From contig JAFWIO010000009.1 in assembly GCA_017514785.1 (NCBI GenBank), positions 1 to 64,000 of the forward strand: DNA of 64,000 bases. Direction: 5' to 3'. Positions 1 to 8,225 of the stretch are shown here, piece by piece. A model generated the notes under the pieces. That model worked only from the letters and a program-made list of their open reading frames with translations, searched no databases and was not told where the DNA came from. The stretch is from Eubacterium sp. GTDB lineage: Bacteria; Bacillota; Clostridia; Lachnospirales; Lachnospiraceae. A program made the translations under genes and the position numbers. Within the stretch, counting starts at the first letter, position 1. Each line of letters opens with the position of its first letter.

Positions 1-81
1 ACCCATTTTCTGAAGACCTGCAGCCATTTCATTTGCAATTACACCTGTTCCCAATACAGCCCATTTTATCTCTTTGCTCAT
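1..81 (-). CDS. Gfo/Idh/MocA-type oxidoreductase, N-terminal fragment
   Basis: Only the first 27 codons lie in the window; the gene continues past the left edge. The start has an AGGAG ribosome binding site about 13 bases upstream. The peptide has a short beta strand followed by GTGVIAN, the dinucleotide-binding turn that opens Gfo/Idh/MocA family NAD(P)-dependent oxidoreductases. The complete family member at 57987-58988 starts the same way (GAGNIAN). Substrate cannot be judged from the fragment. Confidence 0.6.
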   Translation of the reverse strand, partial: MSKEIKWAVLGTGVIANEMAAGLQKMG

Positions 82-164
82 ATTTTTCTCGAATCTCCTT
101 CCCTGTAGTTCATCTGTCTTATAATCAGTTATTCTGTAATATAGGTACTCTACAAAATTCAAAT

Positions 165-617
165 TTATCTATGTATATACAATCTAGTCATTTTCGGTTC
201 ATCATCTTCTTGTACCATACAATAAAACTCCCAACCATATTTTTCATAAAAACCAATATGGTCCGTTGCCAAATAAATAGGTGAGACTCCTTTTTTCTTC
301 ATATCATCTACGGCCATATTCAATAGTTGCCCAGCAATTCCTTTTTTGCGATGCTCTTTCTCTGTATATACAGCGCAAATATTGGGGGCAAGATCTTTCC
401 GATTATGAAAATCGTTATCTATAACTCCCAAACCTCCAACAATTTTATCTCCATCCAAACATAAATACCAACCATTCTTTGTTTCACCATTCAAAAGTGC
501 ATCCATACATTCAAGATATGCCTCTTCTGGCACTCCCCATTTATTATGAAACCATAACGCAGCACTGGTCTTTAATTCTGGATTATCTCTAAGTGTAATG
601 TATTTAAAATCACTCAT
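165..617 (-). CDS. GNAT family N-acetyltransferase
   Basis: A 150-residue single-domain GNAT protein, expected to move an acetyl group from acetyl-CoA to an amine on an unknown substrate. The acetyl-CoA pyrophosphate loop is visible as RKKGIAGQLL near residue 90, followed by the usual C-terminal strand (GFYEKYGWEF). I chose the ATG at 617 because GGAG sits 9 bases upstream; an in-frame ATG five codons earlier has no such site. The neighbour upstream at 678 is also a GNAT-type protein on the same strand, with a 60-base gap. No specific substrate can be named. Confidence 0.8.
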   Translation of the reverse strand: MSDFKYITLRDNPELKTSAALWFHNKWGVPEEAYLECMDALLNGETKNGWYLCLDGDKIVGGLGVIDNDFHNRKDLAPNICAVYTEKEHRKKGIAGQLLNMAVDDMKKKGVSPIYLATDHIGFYEKYGWEFYCMVQEDDEPKMTRLYIHR

Positions 618-677
618 TTTACATCTCCACAAATTATAATCTGTCTATTACACGTTCCTCGTTTATTATCTATGCTT

Positions 678-1424
678 TTATCTTGAAATCAATTTCAAAA
701 ATCTCTTGTCATTCATCTGCTCATTTGTTATGTATTCTCCATCGCAGAATAACGCATATGTAGTTATCGGCGTAGGTGCTTTCTGTGCCTCATCTTTACT
801 TTTAATTTGAATTGCTTCAAATTTAATTCCATTTTCTTCGGCTGTCTTCTCAACTATTGGCACATATTTTGCATTAAACGGACACTGAGAAGTATAGTAC
901 AAAACATATCCCTGTTTGTTAATATGCGGTTTCTTCGCGCACTCTTTAAACTGTGGTTTAGACACATTTTTCTCAAATGGTAAATACCATAGTTGTATTC
1001 CATTATCCGCCTCGTCACATACTTCAAAACCTTTATATTTCAAATACTTTGGATCTGCAAGGAATGGCTTTTTCTTCGCTGAAGAAAGAATACACAATCC
1101 CTTCTTTCCCTTGTTTTTACTATCAGCAATGCACTCTTCTAATAGGTCATTTGAGTATCCATGACCCTTAAACTTTCCAGATACCCACAAACAATCAATG
1201 TACATATACCCATCTGCATCAATTGGGTTCCACGCATTTTCGGCAGGGATGTATTCTATAAAACATTTACCACGCTCGGTGCTTTTAAAAAAGATAAGAC
1301 CTTCATCGAAGCGTTCAGCAAGCCATTCTTTCTTTGAGGCAACCTGAATATCCTTGTTGTTTGAAATGGCGCAACAAATATGCTCATTTTCAATGTTTTC
1401 CTTTGTAACCTTTATGTATTCCAT
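678..1424 (-). CDS. GNAT acetyltransferase with YoaP-like C-terminal domain
   Basis: A 248-residue protein. The N-terminal two thirds is a GNAT fold with the acetyl-CoA loop around GKFKGHGYSNDLL. The last ~70 residues look like the YoaP-like domain, with YYTSQCPF and the following helix giving a thioredoxin-like or glutaredoxin-like impression with a single cysteine. YoaP-type proteins are common in Clostridia and Bacilli, but their substrate is not established. AAGGAG 8 bases before the ATG at 1424 decides the start over the longer reading with five extra codons. A promoter (TTGCCT, 16 bases, TATAAT) lies just upstream, so the gene has its own transcript next to the pyrG terminator. Confidence 0.78.
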   Translation of the reverse strand: MEYIKVTKENIENEHICCAISNNKDIQVASKKEWLAERFDEGLIFFKSTERGKCFIEYIPAENAWNPIDADGYMYIDCLWVSGKFKGHGYSNDLLEECIADSKNKGKKGLCILSSAKKKPFLADPKYLKYKGFEVCDEADNGIQLWYLPFEKNVSKPQFKECAKKPHINKQGYVLYYTSQCPFNAKYVPIVEKTAEENGIKFEAIQIKSKDEAQKAPTPITTYALFCDGEYITNEQMNDKRFLKLISR

Positions 1425-1465
1425 AACTGACTCCTTCAACGCTTTAAATAAATCCTACAAATCTT

Positions 1466-1493
1466 ATTATAAACCAAACACATAATAAGGCAA
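1466..1493 (-). promoter_or_regulatory. sigma-70-type promoter for the YoaP-like gene
   Basis: Reading the minus strand: TTGCCT, 16-base spacer, TATAAT, about 40 bases before the start at 1424. It begins right after the pyrG terminator hairpin, which fits a fresh transcript start. Confidence 0.6.
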
Positions 1494-1497
1494 TATG

Positions 1498-1520
1498 AAA
1501 GAGCCCTTAACGGGCTCTTT
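1498..1520 (-). terminator. intrinsic terminator after pyrG
   Basis: AAAGAGCCC / GGGCTCTTT perfect stem with a five-base loop, directly after the pyrG stop codon. The T-run is short (three bases), so efficiency is uncertain. Confidence 0.7.
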
Positions 1521-1521
1521 A

Positions 1522-3120
1522 CTAGTTATTTGTAACAATTGTTTCCACAAACTTCCTAAATATAGGTTGTGGTCTGTTAGGTCTAGATTTAAATTCCGGA
1601 TGGAACTGAACTCCTATGTAGAAAGGATGATCTTTCACTTCTACTGTTTCCACCAACAATCCATCTGGAGACATTCCGGAAAGAACTAGTCCATTTTCTG
1701 TCAGCACATCCCTATAGTCATTATTAAACTCATATCTATGTCTGTGTCTCTCACTTATACTTAAACTTCCATAACACTCTTCCATAAGTGTTCCTTCTGT
1801 TATTTCACAAGGGTATGCTCCAAGTCTAAGTGTTCCACCTTTGTCCACTTCGTCTGATTGACCAGGCATAAAGTCTATAACCTTATTGTCAGTTGTTTTC
1901 TCAAACTCTCCTGAGCAAGCATCCTTAATACCAGCCACGTTTCTAGCATACTCTATCACAGCTACTTGCATTCCAAGACAAATACCAAAGTAAGGAATGT
2001 TATTCTCCCTAGCATACTGCGCTGCTAGTATCATTCCCTCTACTCCACGATTTCCAAATCCTCCAGGAACGATAATACCTTGAACATCTTTTAGTTTCTC
2101 TTCGTAGTTTGATTCATCTAAACTTTCAGAATCAATCCACTCTATATTTACATGTGCATGATTAAAGAATCCTGAATGATTAAGTGCTTCTACTATTGAT
2201 AGATATGCATCATGTAATTGAACATACTTTCCAACAAGTCCAACTGTTATTTCTTTTGATCTATTTTCAATATTACTTACAACATTTTTCCATTCTGTTA
2301 AGTCTGGTTTTGATGCATCTATATTTAGTTCTCTACAAACTACACTTGAAAGATTTGCATCTTCTAACATCAATGGAACTTCGTATAAGTTATCTAAATT
2401 TCTGTTTTCAATTACACAATCCTCTTTTACATTACAGAACATTGCAATCTTTTTAAAGATTGACTCTTCCATTGGCTCATCACATCTAAGAACGATAATG
2501 TCTGGTCTTATTCCCATTCCTTGCAATTCTTTTACTGAGTGCTGTGTAGGTTTTGTCTTGTGTTCTTTTGAAGCATGTAAGTAAGGAACAAGTGTAACGT
2601 GTATAAACAAACTATTTTCCACTCCTACTTCTAGCGATACCTGTCTTACTGCTTCTAGGAAAGGCTGAGATTCGATATCACCAATTGTTCCACCAATCTC
2701 AGTGATTATCACATCAGCATCTGACTCGTGGCCCACATTGTAAATAAACTCTTTAATCTCATTTGTAATGTGTGGGATAACCTGGATTGTTGAGCCTAAG
2801 TATTCTCCTCTTCTTTCTTTATTTAGAACATTCCAGTAGACTTTACCAGAAGTAAGATTTGAAAACTTGTTCAAATCCTCATCTATAAATCTCTCATAGT
2901 GACCCAAATCAAGATCTGTCTCTGCTCCGTCTTCAGTTACATAAACTTCTCCGTGCTGGTATGGGCTCATAGTTCCTGGGTCCACATTGATATATGGATC
3001 TAGTTTTTGTGCCACAACTTTTAGGCCTCTAGCCTTTAGAAGTCTTCCCAAAGATGCTGCAGTTATTCCTTTTCCTAATCCTGATACTACTCCACCTGTA
3101 ACAAAAATATACTTTTTCAT
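1522..3120 (-). CDS. pyrG: CTP synthase
   Basis: A 532-residue, full-length CTP synthase that aminates UTP to CTP using ATP and glutamine. The N-terminal synthetase domain opens with [16 protein letters not shown] (P-loop) and continues with [13 protein letters not shown] and the EIGGTIGD motif. The C-terminal class I glutamine amidotransferase domain has the nucleophile elbow GICLGMQ and the His/Glu pair in FHPEFKSRP. It lies 16 bases after purF and is probably co-transcribed with it, linking pyrimidine and purine nucleotide supply. The terminator at 1498-1520 ends the unit. No defect is visible. Confidence 0.97.
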   Translation of the reverse strand: MKKYIFVTGGVVSGLGKGITAASLGRLLKARGLKVVAQKLDPYINVDPGTMSPYQHGEVYVTEDGAETDLDLGHYERFIDEDLNKFSNLTSGKVYWNVLNKERRGEYLGSTIQVIPHITNEIKEFIYNVGHESDADVIITEIGGTIGDIESQPFLEAVRQVSLEVGVENSLFIHVTLVPYLHASKEHKTKPTQHSVKELQGMGIRPDIIVLRCDEPMEESIFKKIAMFCNVKEDCVIENRNLDNLYEVPLMLEDANLSSVVCRELNIDASKPDLTEWKNVVSNIENRSKEITVGLVGKYVQLHDAYLSIVEALNHSGFFNHAHVNIEWIDSESLDESNYEEKLKDVQGIIVPGGFGNRGVEGMILAAQYARENNIPYFGICLGMQVAVIEYARNVAGIKDACSGEFEKTTDNKVIDFMPGQSDEVDKGGTLRLGAYPCEITEGTLMEECYGSLSISERHRHRYEFNNDYRDVLTENGLVLSGMSPDGLLVETVEVKDHPFYIGVQFHPEFKSRPNRPQPIFRKFVETIVTNN

Positions 3121-3136
3121 GACCTAACCTCTCTTT

Positions 3137-4531
3137 TTACTTTATTGGATAATCGTTTGTAAAGCATGCTGTACACAATGGCAAATCCCCAACCATTGCC
3201 TTAAAGTCTTCAACTCTCAAATACTCCAAACTGTCCGCACCTATATTTTCTCTAACTTCCTCCGTCGAATGCTCAGATGCAATCAGCTGTCCGGCCGTTG
3301 GAACATCCGTCCCATAGAAACATGGATAAAGGAAAGGCGGTGAGCTGATTCTCACATGCACTTCCTTTGCACCGGCCGCCTTTAACATATCAACTAGTTT
3401 GCGCATCGTAGTTCCACGAACAATCGAGTCATCAATTAGAACAATGTTTTTATCACGGACCACATTTTCAAGGACGCTAAGTTTCATCTGCACTGCAACC
3501 TGTCTCTCATTTTGAGTTGGCTTTATGAAACTGCGTCCAATATAGCTATTCTTATAGAAAGCCATGGCAAAGGGAATGTTTGATTCTTTGGAATAACCCC
3601 ATGCGGCTGCTAGTCCAGAATCGGGAACGCCCACTACTATATCTGCGTTCACCTTTTTAACCTTTGCCAAGGCTTCTCCAGCACTCACTCTTGCATCGTT
3701 CACCGATATCCCATCCATCACCGAATCATTTCTCGCAAAGTAAATGTATTCGAAAATACAATGGGCCTTAGTATTAGACTGCAAGCGTGAAACTGTTTCA
3801 ATTCCATCTTTAGTTATAGTTACAATTTCTCCTGGCTCTATGTCGCGAACTATCTCGCCACCCACTGCCTTAACAGCAGCGCTCTCTGATGCCAGAATAT
3901 AAGTATCATCTCTCTTCCCAAGAATAAGAGGCTTGATTCCCAATGGGTCTCTAGCTCCAATCAACTTTCTTGGACTCTTAACTAAAAGTGCATATCCACC
4001 TCTTAGTTTCTTACATGCCTTTACTGTAGCTTCCTCTATATCTTTGGAGTTCACGCGCTCCTTAATAATTTCATACGCAATCACTTCCGTATCAGATGTG
4101 GTATAGTGCGCAGATCCTCTCTTCATCTGCTCCACCTTAAGCGCATCTGTATTAACAATGTTTCCATTATGCACCACCGCCAAAGTTCCTTTAATATAAT
4201 TCATACCAATCGGCTGTGCATTGTGTGCATTGCTCTCGCCTGTAGTTGAATAGCGAACATGACCCACACCTATATTGCCTTTAAGATTTTTCAAGTCGTC
4301 TTCGTGAAAGACCTCACTCACCAGACCAATGTCTTTCTTAATCGCCATGTTATACATACCACCTTTGAAGTCTGAAAGAGCCATGCCTGCTGCTTCCTGA
4401 CCACGATGTTGTAGCGCTTCTAAACCGTAGTAAATGTCCTTTGACACGGACTCTCCTGACATCGAGTAAATGCCAAACACACCACATTCTTCATGTAACT
4501 TATCTTGTACTTCTACGCAATTCTTCATCAT
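3137..4531 (-). CDS. purF: amidophosphoribosyltransferase (glutamine PRPP amidotransferase)
   Basis: A 464-residue enzyme of the first committed step of purine synthesis (PRPP plus glutamine to phosphoribosylamine). It is made with a short propeptide: the Ntn nucleophile is Cys16 in EECGVFGI, to be freed by self-cleavage. The PRPP loop VLIDDSIVRGTT is at residues 364-375. Cys258, Cys404, Cys453 and Cys456 sit where the Bacillus-type enzyme binds its 4Fe-4S cluster. Two ATGs in tandem (4531 and 4528) follow a GAGG site; either may be used. It is first in an operon with pyrG and has its own promoter and a leader terminator upstream (4551-4634). A paralogue lacking the nucleophile lies at 22218-23624. 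Confidence 0.97.
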   Translation of the reverse strand: MMKNCVEVQDKLHEECGVFGIYSMSGESVSKDIYYGLEALQHRGQEAAGMALSDFKGGMYNMAIKKDIGLVSEVFHEDDLKNLKGNIGVGHVRYSTTGESNAHNAQPIGMNYIKGTLAVVHNGNIVNTDALKVEQMKRGSAHYTTSDTEVIAYEIIKERVNSKDIEEATVKACKKLRGGYALLVKSPRKLIGARDPLGIKPLILGKRDDTYILASESAAVKAVGGEIVRDIEPGEIVTITKDGIETVSRLQSNTKAHCIFEYIYFARNDSVMDGISVNDARVSAGEALAKVKKVNADIVVGVPDSGLAAAWGYSKESNIPFAMAFYKNSYIGRSFIKPTQNERQVAVQMKLSVLENVVRDKNIVLIDDSIVRGTTMRKLVDMLKAAGAKEVHVRISSPPFLYPCFYGTDVPTAGQLIASEHSTEEVRENIGADSLEYLRVEDFKAMVGDLPLCTACFTNDYPIK

Positions 4532-4550
4532 CTAACCTCATTTTTCCAAT

Positions 4551-4590
4551 AAAAAAAGAGAGACTTAGAGAAATTTTCTCTAAGACTCCC
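4551..4590 (-). terminator. intrinsic terminator inside the purF leader (candidate attenuator)
   Basis: Minus-strand hairpin with a CTTAGAG / CTCTAAG core extended by GAG / CTC, followed by seven T residues. The T-run ends only about 20 bases before the purF ATG, and the hairpin starts about 10 bases after the predicted transcription start of the promoter at 4606-4634. It therefore lies within the purF transcript rather than only closing the ilvA unit, and may control read-through. Confidence 0.75.
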
Positions 4591-4605
4591 TTGCCTTACC
4601 TTTAT

Positions 4606-4634
4606 ATTTTACTCTTATAGAAGTTAAAAGTCAA
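4606..4634 (-). promoter_or_regulatory. promoter for purF-pyrG
   Basis: Minus strand TTGACT, 17-base spacer, TAAAAT, placed immediately after the ilvA stop codon (4636). The predicted start is near 4600. The only transcript it can feed is purF-pyrG, and that transcript must pass the terminator hairpin at 4551-4590. Confidence 0.75.
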
Positions 4635-4635
4635 T

Positions 4636-5853
4636 CTATAGAACTACATCTTCTTCTTTAACATTATAGCCTGCATCGTTTAGATCTTTAATGATTTGTG
4701 CTTTATGCTCATGACCGAAACACTCTAGTGTAAGTTTAAGTTCCACTGCTGCGTTTCTGTTTACTGATACAAACTGGTTGTGTTCTAGTTTGATTACATT
4801 ACCCTTTGCCTCGGCTATCTTTGTCGCAACCTTAACTAGTTCGCCTGGCTTATCTGGAAGAAGAACTGAGATTGTAAATACACGACCTCTTTGAATCAAT
4901 CCGTGTTGCAATATAGATGACATAGTGATTACATCCATATTTCCACCACTTAAGATGGATACCACTTTTTTATCTTTGCAGTCTAAGTGCTTTAGAGCTG
5001 CTACTGATAGTAGACCTGAGTTCTCTGCAATCAATTTGTGGTTTTCAACCATATCTAAAAATACATCTATCAACTCTTCATCTTCTACTGTAATTATTTC
5101 ATCCAAACATTTTTGAACATAAGGGAAAATCTTTTCACCTGGAGTCATAACAGCTGTACCATCGGCTATAGTGTTTGCACTTGGAAGCGTAACAACCTTT
5201 CCAGCCTCTAGTGATGCTTTCATACATGCTGCATCTGCTGGCTCAACGCCAATAACTTTTACTCTAGGATTTAGAAGCTTAGCAAGTGTTCCAACACCAG
5301 TTGCCAGTCCGCCACCGCCAATAGGAACTAAGATAATATCCACTGTAGGAAGTTCCTTAATTATTTCCATTGCGATAGTTCCCTGTCCTGCTGCCACATC
5401 CAAATCGTCAAATGGATGAATAAATGTATAACCTTTTTCCTCAGCTAACTTTAGTGCATACTCGCAAGATTCATCGTACACATCACCGTGCAAGATTACT
5501 TCAGCACCATAACTCTTTGTACGCTCCACTTTCATAAGCGGTGTAATGTTAGGCATAACGATAGTAGCCTTCACTCCATACTTCTTTGCAGCGTAAGCCA
5601 CACCTTGAGCATGGTTACCAGCTGATGCCGTAATAAAACCTTTTGCTCTATCTCCGTCCGACAAAGTACTTATCTTATAATAAGCACCTCTTAACTTATA
5701 TGCACCAGTGAACTGAATGTTTTCAGGTTTCAAGTAAACTTGGTTTCCTGTTTGCTCACTAAAATAGTCGCTGTAAACTAAGTTTGTTTTCTTAGTAACT
5801 TCGCTCACAACTTCACTAGCTTTTTCAAATTGTTCAAGTGTTAATTTTTCCAT
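4636..5853 (-). CDS. ilvA: threonine ammonia-lyase (threonine dehydratase)
   Basis: A 405-residue PLP-dependent fold type II enzyme that deaminates threonine to 2-oxobutanoate. The PLP lysine is in GAYKLRGA near residue 54, and the phosphate-binding glycine loop is IGGGGLATG. The last ~80 residues form one ACT-like domain (VLLPDKPGELVKVA), which is the shorter single-ACT layout seen in many Firmicutes rather than the two-domain biosynthetic IlvA of E. coli. Whether it serves isoleucine synthesis or threonine breakdown cannot be decided here, since no ilv or tdc genes are nearby. It starts 14 bases after thiN with a GGAG site and is probably co-transcribed with it. Confidence 0.93.
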   Translation of the reverse strand: MEKLTLEQFEKASEVVSEVTKKTNLVYSDYFSEQTGNQVYLKPENIQFTGAYKLRGAYYKISTLSDGDRAKGFITASAGNHAQGVAYAAKKYGVKATIVMPNITPLMKVERTKSYGAEVILHGDVYDESCEYALKLAEEKGYTFIHPFDDLDVAAGQGTIAMEIIKELPTVDIILVPIGGGGLATGVGTLAKLLNPRVKVIGVEPADAACMKASLEAGKVVTLPSANTIADGTAVMTPGEKIFPYVQKCLDEIITVEDEELIDVFLDMVENHKLIAENSGLLSVAALKHLDCKDKKVVSILSGGNMDVITMSSILQHGLIQRGRVFTISVLLPDKPGELVKVATKIAEAKGNVIKLEHNQFVSVNRNAAVELKLTLECFGHEHKAQIIKDLNDAGYNVKEEDVVL

Positions 5854-5867
5854 TTAAGTGTCTCCAA

Positions 5868-6500
5868 TTATTTAAAAACTTTTACCAATAGCGCGCTACC
5901 ATTTTCAATACTGACTTCTGCCACTTCTCCTGGCAAAACCTCATTACTAGTAGCGTACTGATGATTAGGTGTTATTATACCATTTTCTAGAGGAAATTTG
6001 GCATTTTTTATAGTCACGCCTTCTACTTTTCCTTCTAGACAAATGAGTGAAAAATAGCCATAAATATCACTTATTTTACATGTATTTTGTCCATTTTCGC
6101 CAATTATGAGCATTTCGGAAAAGTCGTCCACTATCAGTCCTTTCACTCCCTCATTTTGTAGATATGAGAGTATATAGACATTGGCTAGGGTGTGATCAAT
6201 TCTATCTCCCACCGCGCCCAAAAGGACCACTTCGCCAAAGCCTCTCTTCACCGCTTCCTTTGCAGCAAACATAGTGTCTGTATCATCCTTTGCCGTAGGC
6301 AAAGTAATAGTCTCAATTTCGGTGTCTGGCTTTACGTGCGAATCAAAATCGCCCACGATTAAGTTTGGTGTAATCCCAAGTTCCTTGCACGATGTAATAC
6401 CACTGTCGCAAGCAATCACAAAATCCGACTCATCTATATATTCTTTTATCTGAGCGGTGTTGTTAATCTTAACTCCACCCACTATCACGCATTTGTTCAT
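5868..6500 (-). CDS. thiN: thiamine pyrophosphokinase
   Basis: A 210-residue protein that transfers pyrophosphate from ATP to thiamine to make thiamine diphosphate. The N-terminal half has the typical motifs ACDSGI and PNLIVGDFDS, followed by TLPTAKDDTDT, which carries the Mg-binding and catalytic acidic residues. The C-terminal half is the beta-rich thiamine-binding domain. GAGG lies 8 bases before the ATG. It is upstream of ilvA with a 14-base gap. The terminator hairpin of the preceding dehydrogenase ends only about 12 bases before its ribosome binding site and I find no promoter in between, so expression may depend on read-through. Confidence 0.92.
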   Translation of the reverse strand: MNKCVIVGGVKINNTAQIKEYIDESDFVIACDSGITSCKELGITPNLIVGDFDSHVKPDTEIETITLPTAKDDTDTMFAAKEAVKRGFGEVVLLGAVGDRIDHTLANVYILSYLQNEGVKGLIVDDFSEMLIIGENGQNTCKISDIYGYFSLICLEGKVEGVTIKNAKFPLENGIITPNHQYATSNEVLPGEVAEVSIENGSALLVKVFK

Positions 6501-6512
6501 AATACTTCCTCT

Positions 6513-6552
6513 TAAAAAATAAAGCGCAGTACTATTTAAAATAATACTGCGC
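6513..6552 (-). terminator. intrinsic terminator between the SDR gene and thiN
   Basis: Minus strand stem GCGCAGTA / TACTGCGC extended by AT pairs, followed by TTTATTTTTT. A strong terminator for the dehydrogenase gene, very close to the thiN ribosome binding site. Confidence 0.85.
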
Positions 6553-6569
6553 CAAATAATCTATTTAGT

Positions 6570-7343
6570 TTATACGCAAGTATAGCCTCCGTCTACAGGA
6601 AGTGTAACACCTGTTACATATGTAGACTTATCTGATGCTAGGAACAATGTAGCTGTATCAAGTTCTCCCTCCACGCCGTAACGCTCAATAGGAATAACTG
6701 TTTGCGCATACTGTTTAAATTCTGGAGTATCAAGAGTTTCTTTTGTAAGATCTGTGTAGAAATATCCTGGACAAATACAGTTAACTGTGATTCCCTTTGT
6801 TGACCACTCTGCTGCTAGCGCACGAGTAAGGTTAATCAAACCACCCTTTGCAGCGTGATATGGTGATGAACCTGCTACCTTGTTACCAACAATACCATAC
6901 ATAGAAGCGATGTTGATAATTCTTCCGTAACCTGCTGGAAGCATAGCATCCTTAGCTACTTCTCTTGCCATCTTAAACGCACCTGCTAGGTCTACCTGCA
7001 TCTCCCAGTCAAAGACTTCATCTTCTACCAGCTCGGCCGGAGCAATAGCACCTGTACCAGCATTGTTGATTAGGATATCAATTCTTCCGAATTCATCCAT
7101 TGTCTTTTTAACTGCGTCTTTGATGTTTTCTGTATCTGTGATGTCACACTTAACAGCCAAAGTCTTAACACCAAATTCCTCTGCAATTTCATTTGCAACT
7201 TTCTGCACTAACTCTTCTCTTCTAGCAAGACAAACAATGTTACACCCATGGCTAGCAAGAGCCTTTGCCATCTGCACACCAAGGCCTGCAGAACTACCAG
7301 TTACAATAGCTACTCTGTCCTTAAAATCAAAATAATCTCTCAT
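6570..7343 (-). CDS. short-chain dehydrogenase/reductase (SDR)
   Basis: A 257-residue classical SDR that should reduce or oxidise a hydroxyl/keto substrate with NAD(P)(H). The cofactor glycine motif is TGSSAGLG, then NNAG, the catalytic Ser in IASMYG, and the Tyr-Lys pair in YHAAK. The C-terminus (FLASDKSTYVTG, then VDGGYTCV) is typical of the FabG/gluconate 5-dehydrogenase branch. No fatty acid or sugar acid genes lie beside it, so the substrate is open. It is probably transcribed alone: a terminator follows and an inverted repeat covers its upstream region. Confidence 0.9.
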   Translation of the reverse strand: MRDYFDFKDRVAIVTGSSAGLGVQMAKALASHGCNIVCLARREELVQKVANEIAEEFGVKTLAVKCDITDTENIKDAVKKTMDEFGRIDILINNAGTGAIAPAELVEDEVFDWEMQVDLAGAFKMAREVAKDAMLPAGYGRIINIASMYGIVGNKVAGSSPYHAAKGGLINLTRALAAEWSTKGITVNCICPGYFYTDLTKETLDTPEFKQYAQTVIPIERYGVEGELDTATLFLASDKSTYVTGVTLPVDGGYTCV

Positions 7344-7372
7344 AATAACTCCTTTTTTTATAAAAGTTTTAG

Positions 7373-7406
7373 GTTAATTATATTAACTGTTCGTTAAATA
7401 ATTAAC
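7373..7406. promoter_or_regulatory. inverted repeat upstream of the SDR gene, possible operator
   Basis: GTTAATTAT and ATAATTAAC form a perfect 9-base dyad around an inner TTAAC / GTTAA pair, with a five-base centre. On the minus strand it contains a TATAAT-like element 30 bases before the SDR start. The symmetry and position suggest a repressor site. Confidence 0.4.
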
Positions 7407-7425
7407 ACAATTATTATAAAATAAA

Positions 7426-7449
7426 AACAGCCATTTTTCAATGACTGTT
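7426..7449 (-). terminator. terminator after the PAP2 gene
   Basis: Minus strand stem AACAGTCATT / AATGGCTGTT (one G-T pair), then TTTATTTTAT, directly after the stop of the PAP2 gene. Confidence 0.75.
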
Positions 7450-7456
7450 TTGGTAT

Positions 7457-8050
7457 TTATTTTTCTTTTTCTGGTTTTATTTTTGGCTCGATCACTGGGC
7501 CAAACTTCTTTTCAAACTTCCACTTATATACAAACCAAACTGTTAGTCCTATTGCTATTCCCATAAGCATTCCGCCCAAAACATCTGTTGGGAAATGCAC
7601 CTTCAAATATAGTCTTGAGAAGCCAATTAGAAATGCCAAGATTAAAACTGGTATTCCAAACTTTCTCTTCGCCATCATAAGTATTGTAGCCACTATAAAC
7701 GAGGCTTGAGTATGACCCGATGGGAATGATCTATCTGTTGGCTTATCTATTTTTATTGGAAAAACTCTGTCTATGCTATCGGCTAGTTCAAACGGTCTTT
7801 CTCTTGAAACCAGGTTCTTTACTATTCCGTTACCAATAATCAATCCTAAGATTAATCCTATCGCACAAAGAATTCCAAGTTTCCTGTACTGCTTTGAAAT
7901 AAGCAAGCAAAGTGTAATGATAATCCATATAAGTCCACCATCTCCTAGGTGAGTGATGAATTTCATTATAGTATCCATTACATCATGCTCAAATATGTCT
8001 TCAATTTTATCTAGTATATCTAGTTCAAATACCGAATCTGCTAAAAACAT
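7457..8050 (-). CDS. PAP2 family membrane phosphatase
   Basis: A 197-residue membrane protein with the three-part PAP2 phosphatase signature: KNLVSRERP, then RSFPSGHTQ, then SRLYLKVHFPTD. Several hydrophobic segments surround these, so the active site should face outward. Family members remove phosphate from undecaprenyl diphosphate, phosphatidic acid or phosphatidylglycerol phosphate; the sequence alone does not say which. I chose the ATG at 8050 because AAGGAG lies 9 bases upstream; the longer reading adds 16 codons with no ribosome site. It stands alone with its own terminator. Confidence 0.88.
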   Translation of the reverse strand: MFLADSVFELDILDKIEDIFEHDVMDTIMKFITHLGDGGLIWIIITLCLLISKQYRKLGILCAIGLILGLIIGNGIVKNLVSRERPFELADSIDRVFPIKIDKPTDRSFPSGHTQASFIVATILMMAKRKFGIPVLILAFLIGFSRLYLKVHFPTDVLGGMLMGIAIGLTVWFVYKWKFEKKFGPVIEPKIKPEKEK

Positions 8051-8108
8051 AATACTCTCCTTTTCAATCTTTATATATATTATCAAAATTTTTAGCATTT
8101 ATAAAGGT

Positions 8109-8137
8109 TTGACCGAGCGATAATTATTTGCTATTAT
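8109..8137 (+). promoter_or_regulatory. promoter for the riboswitch-EamA transcript
   Basis: TTGACC, 17-base spacer, TATTAT. The predicted start near 8144 lies just before the structured leader at 8151. Confidence 0.7.
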
Positions 8138-8150
8138 ACTTACGAATAAA

Positions 8151-8209
8151 ACGGGTGAGCACCTACCGACAGTCAGGCTATTTGAGTCTGGCTTATTTTT
8201 TTGCTCACG
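8151..8209 (+). ncRNA. structured leader, riboswitch-like (possible guanidine-IV / mepA motif)
   Basis: A short leader begins with ACGGGTGAGCACCTACCGACAG, from which CGG / CCG can form a small stem with GTGAGCA in its loop (8155-8161). A terminator hairpin follows, and right after its T-run comes TGCTCAC (8202-8208), perfectly complementary to the loop. Pairing of loop and downstream strand would span the terminator, so this is a two-state switch. Size, the CCTACCGACAG stretch and a small drug/metabolite transporter downstream remind me of the guanidine-IV class of Clostridia, where ligand is thought to turn expression on. The class call is from memory and needs a covariance search; the switch-like architecture is seen directly. 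Confidence 0.5.
8171..8202 (+). terminator. riboswitch expression-platform terminator
   Basis: AGTCAGGCT / AGTCTGGCT nine-base stem (two G-U pairs) with a five-base loop, followed by TATTTTTTT. It lies between the promoter and the transporter gene, so it must be overcome for expression. Confidence 0.8.
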
Positions 8210-8225
8210 TTATAAAGGAGTTATT

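Noticed and set aside
4591..4605. Bacillus-type CTP-sensitive GGG slippage start at purF
   Set aside because: The bases after the -10 box read ATAAAGGTAAGG, without the GGGC start needed for the known mechanism; only the promoter-terminator layout is alike.
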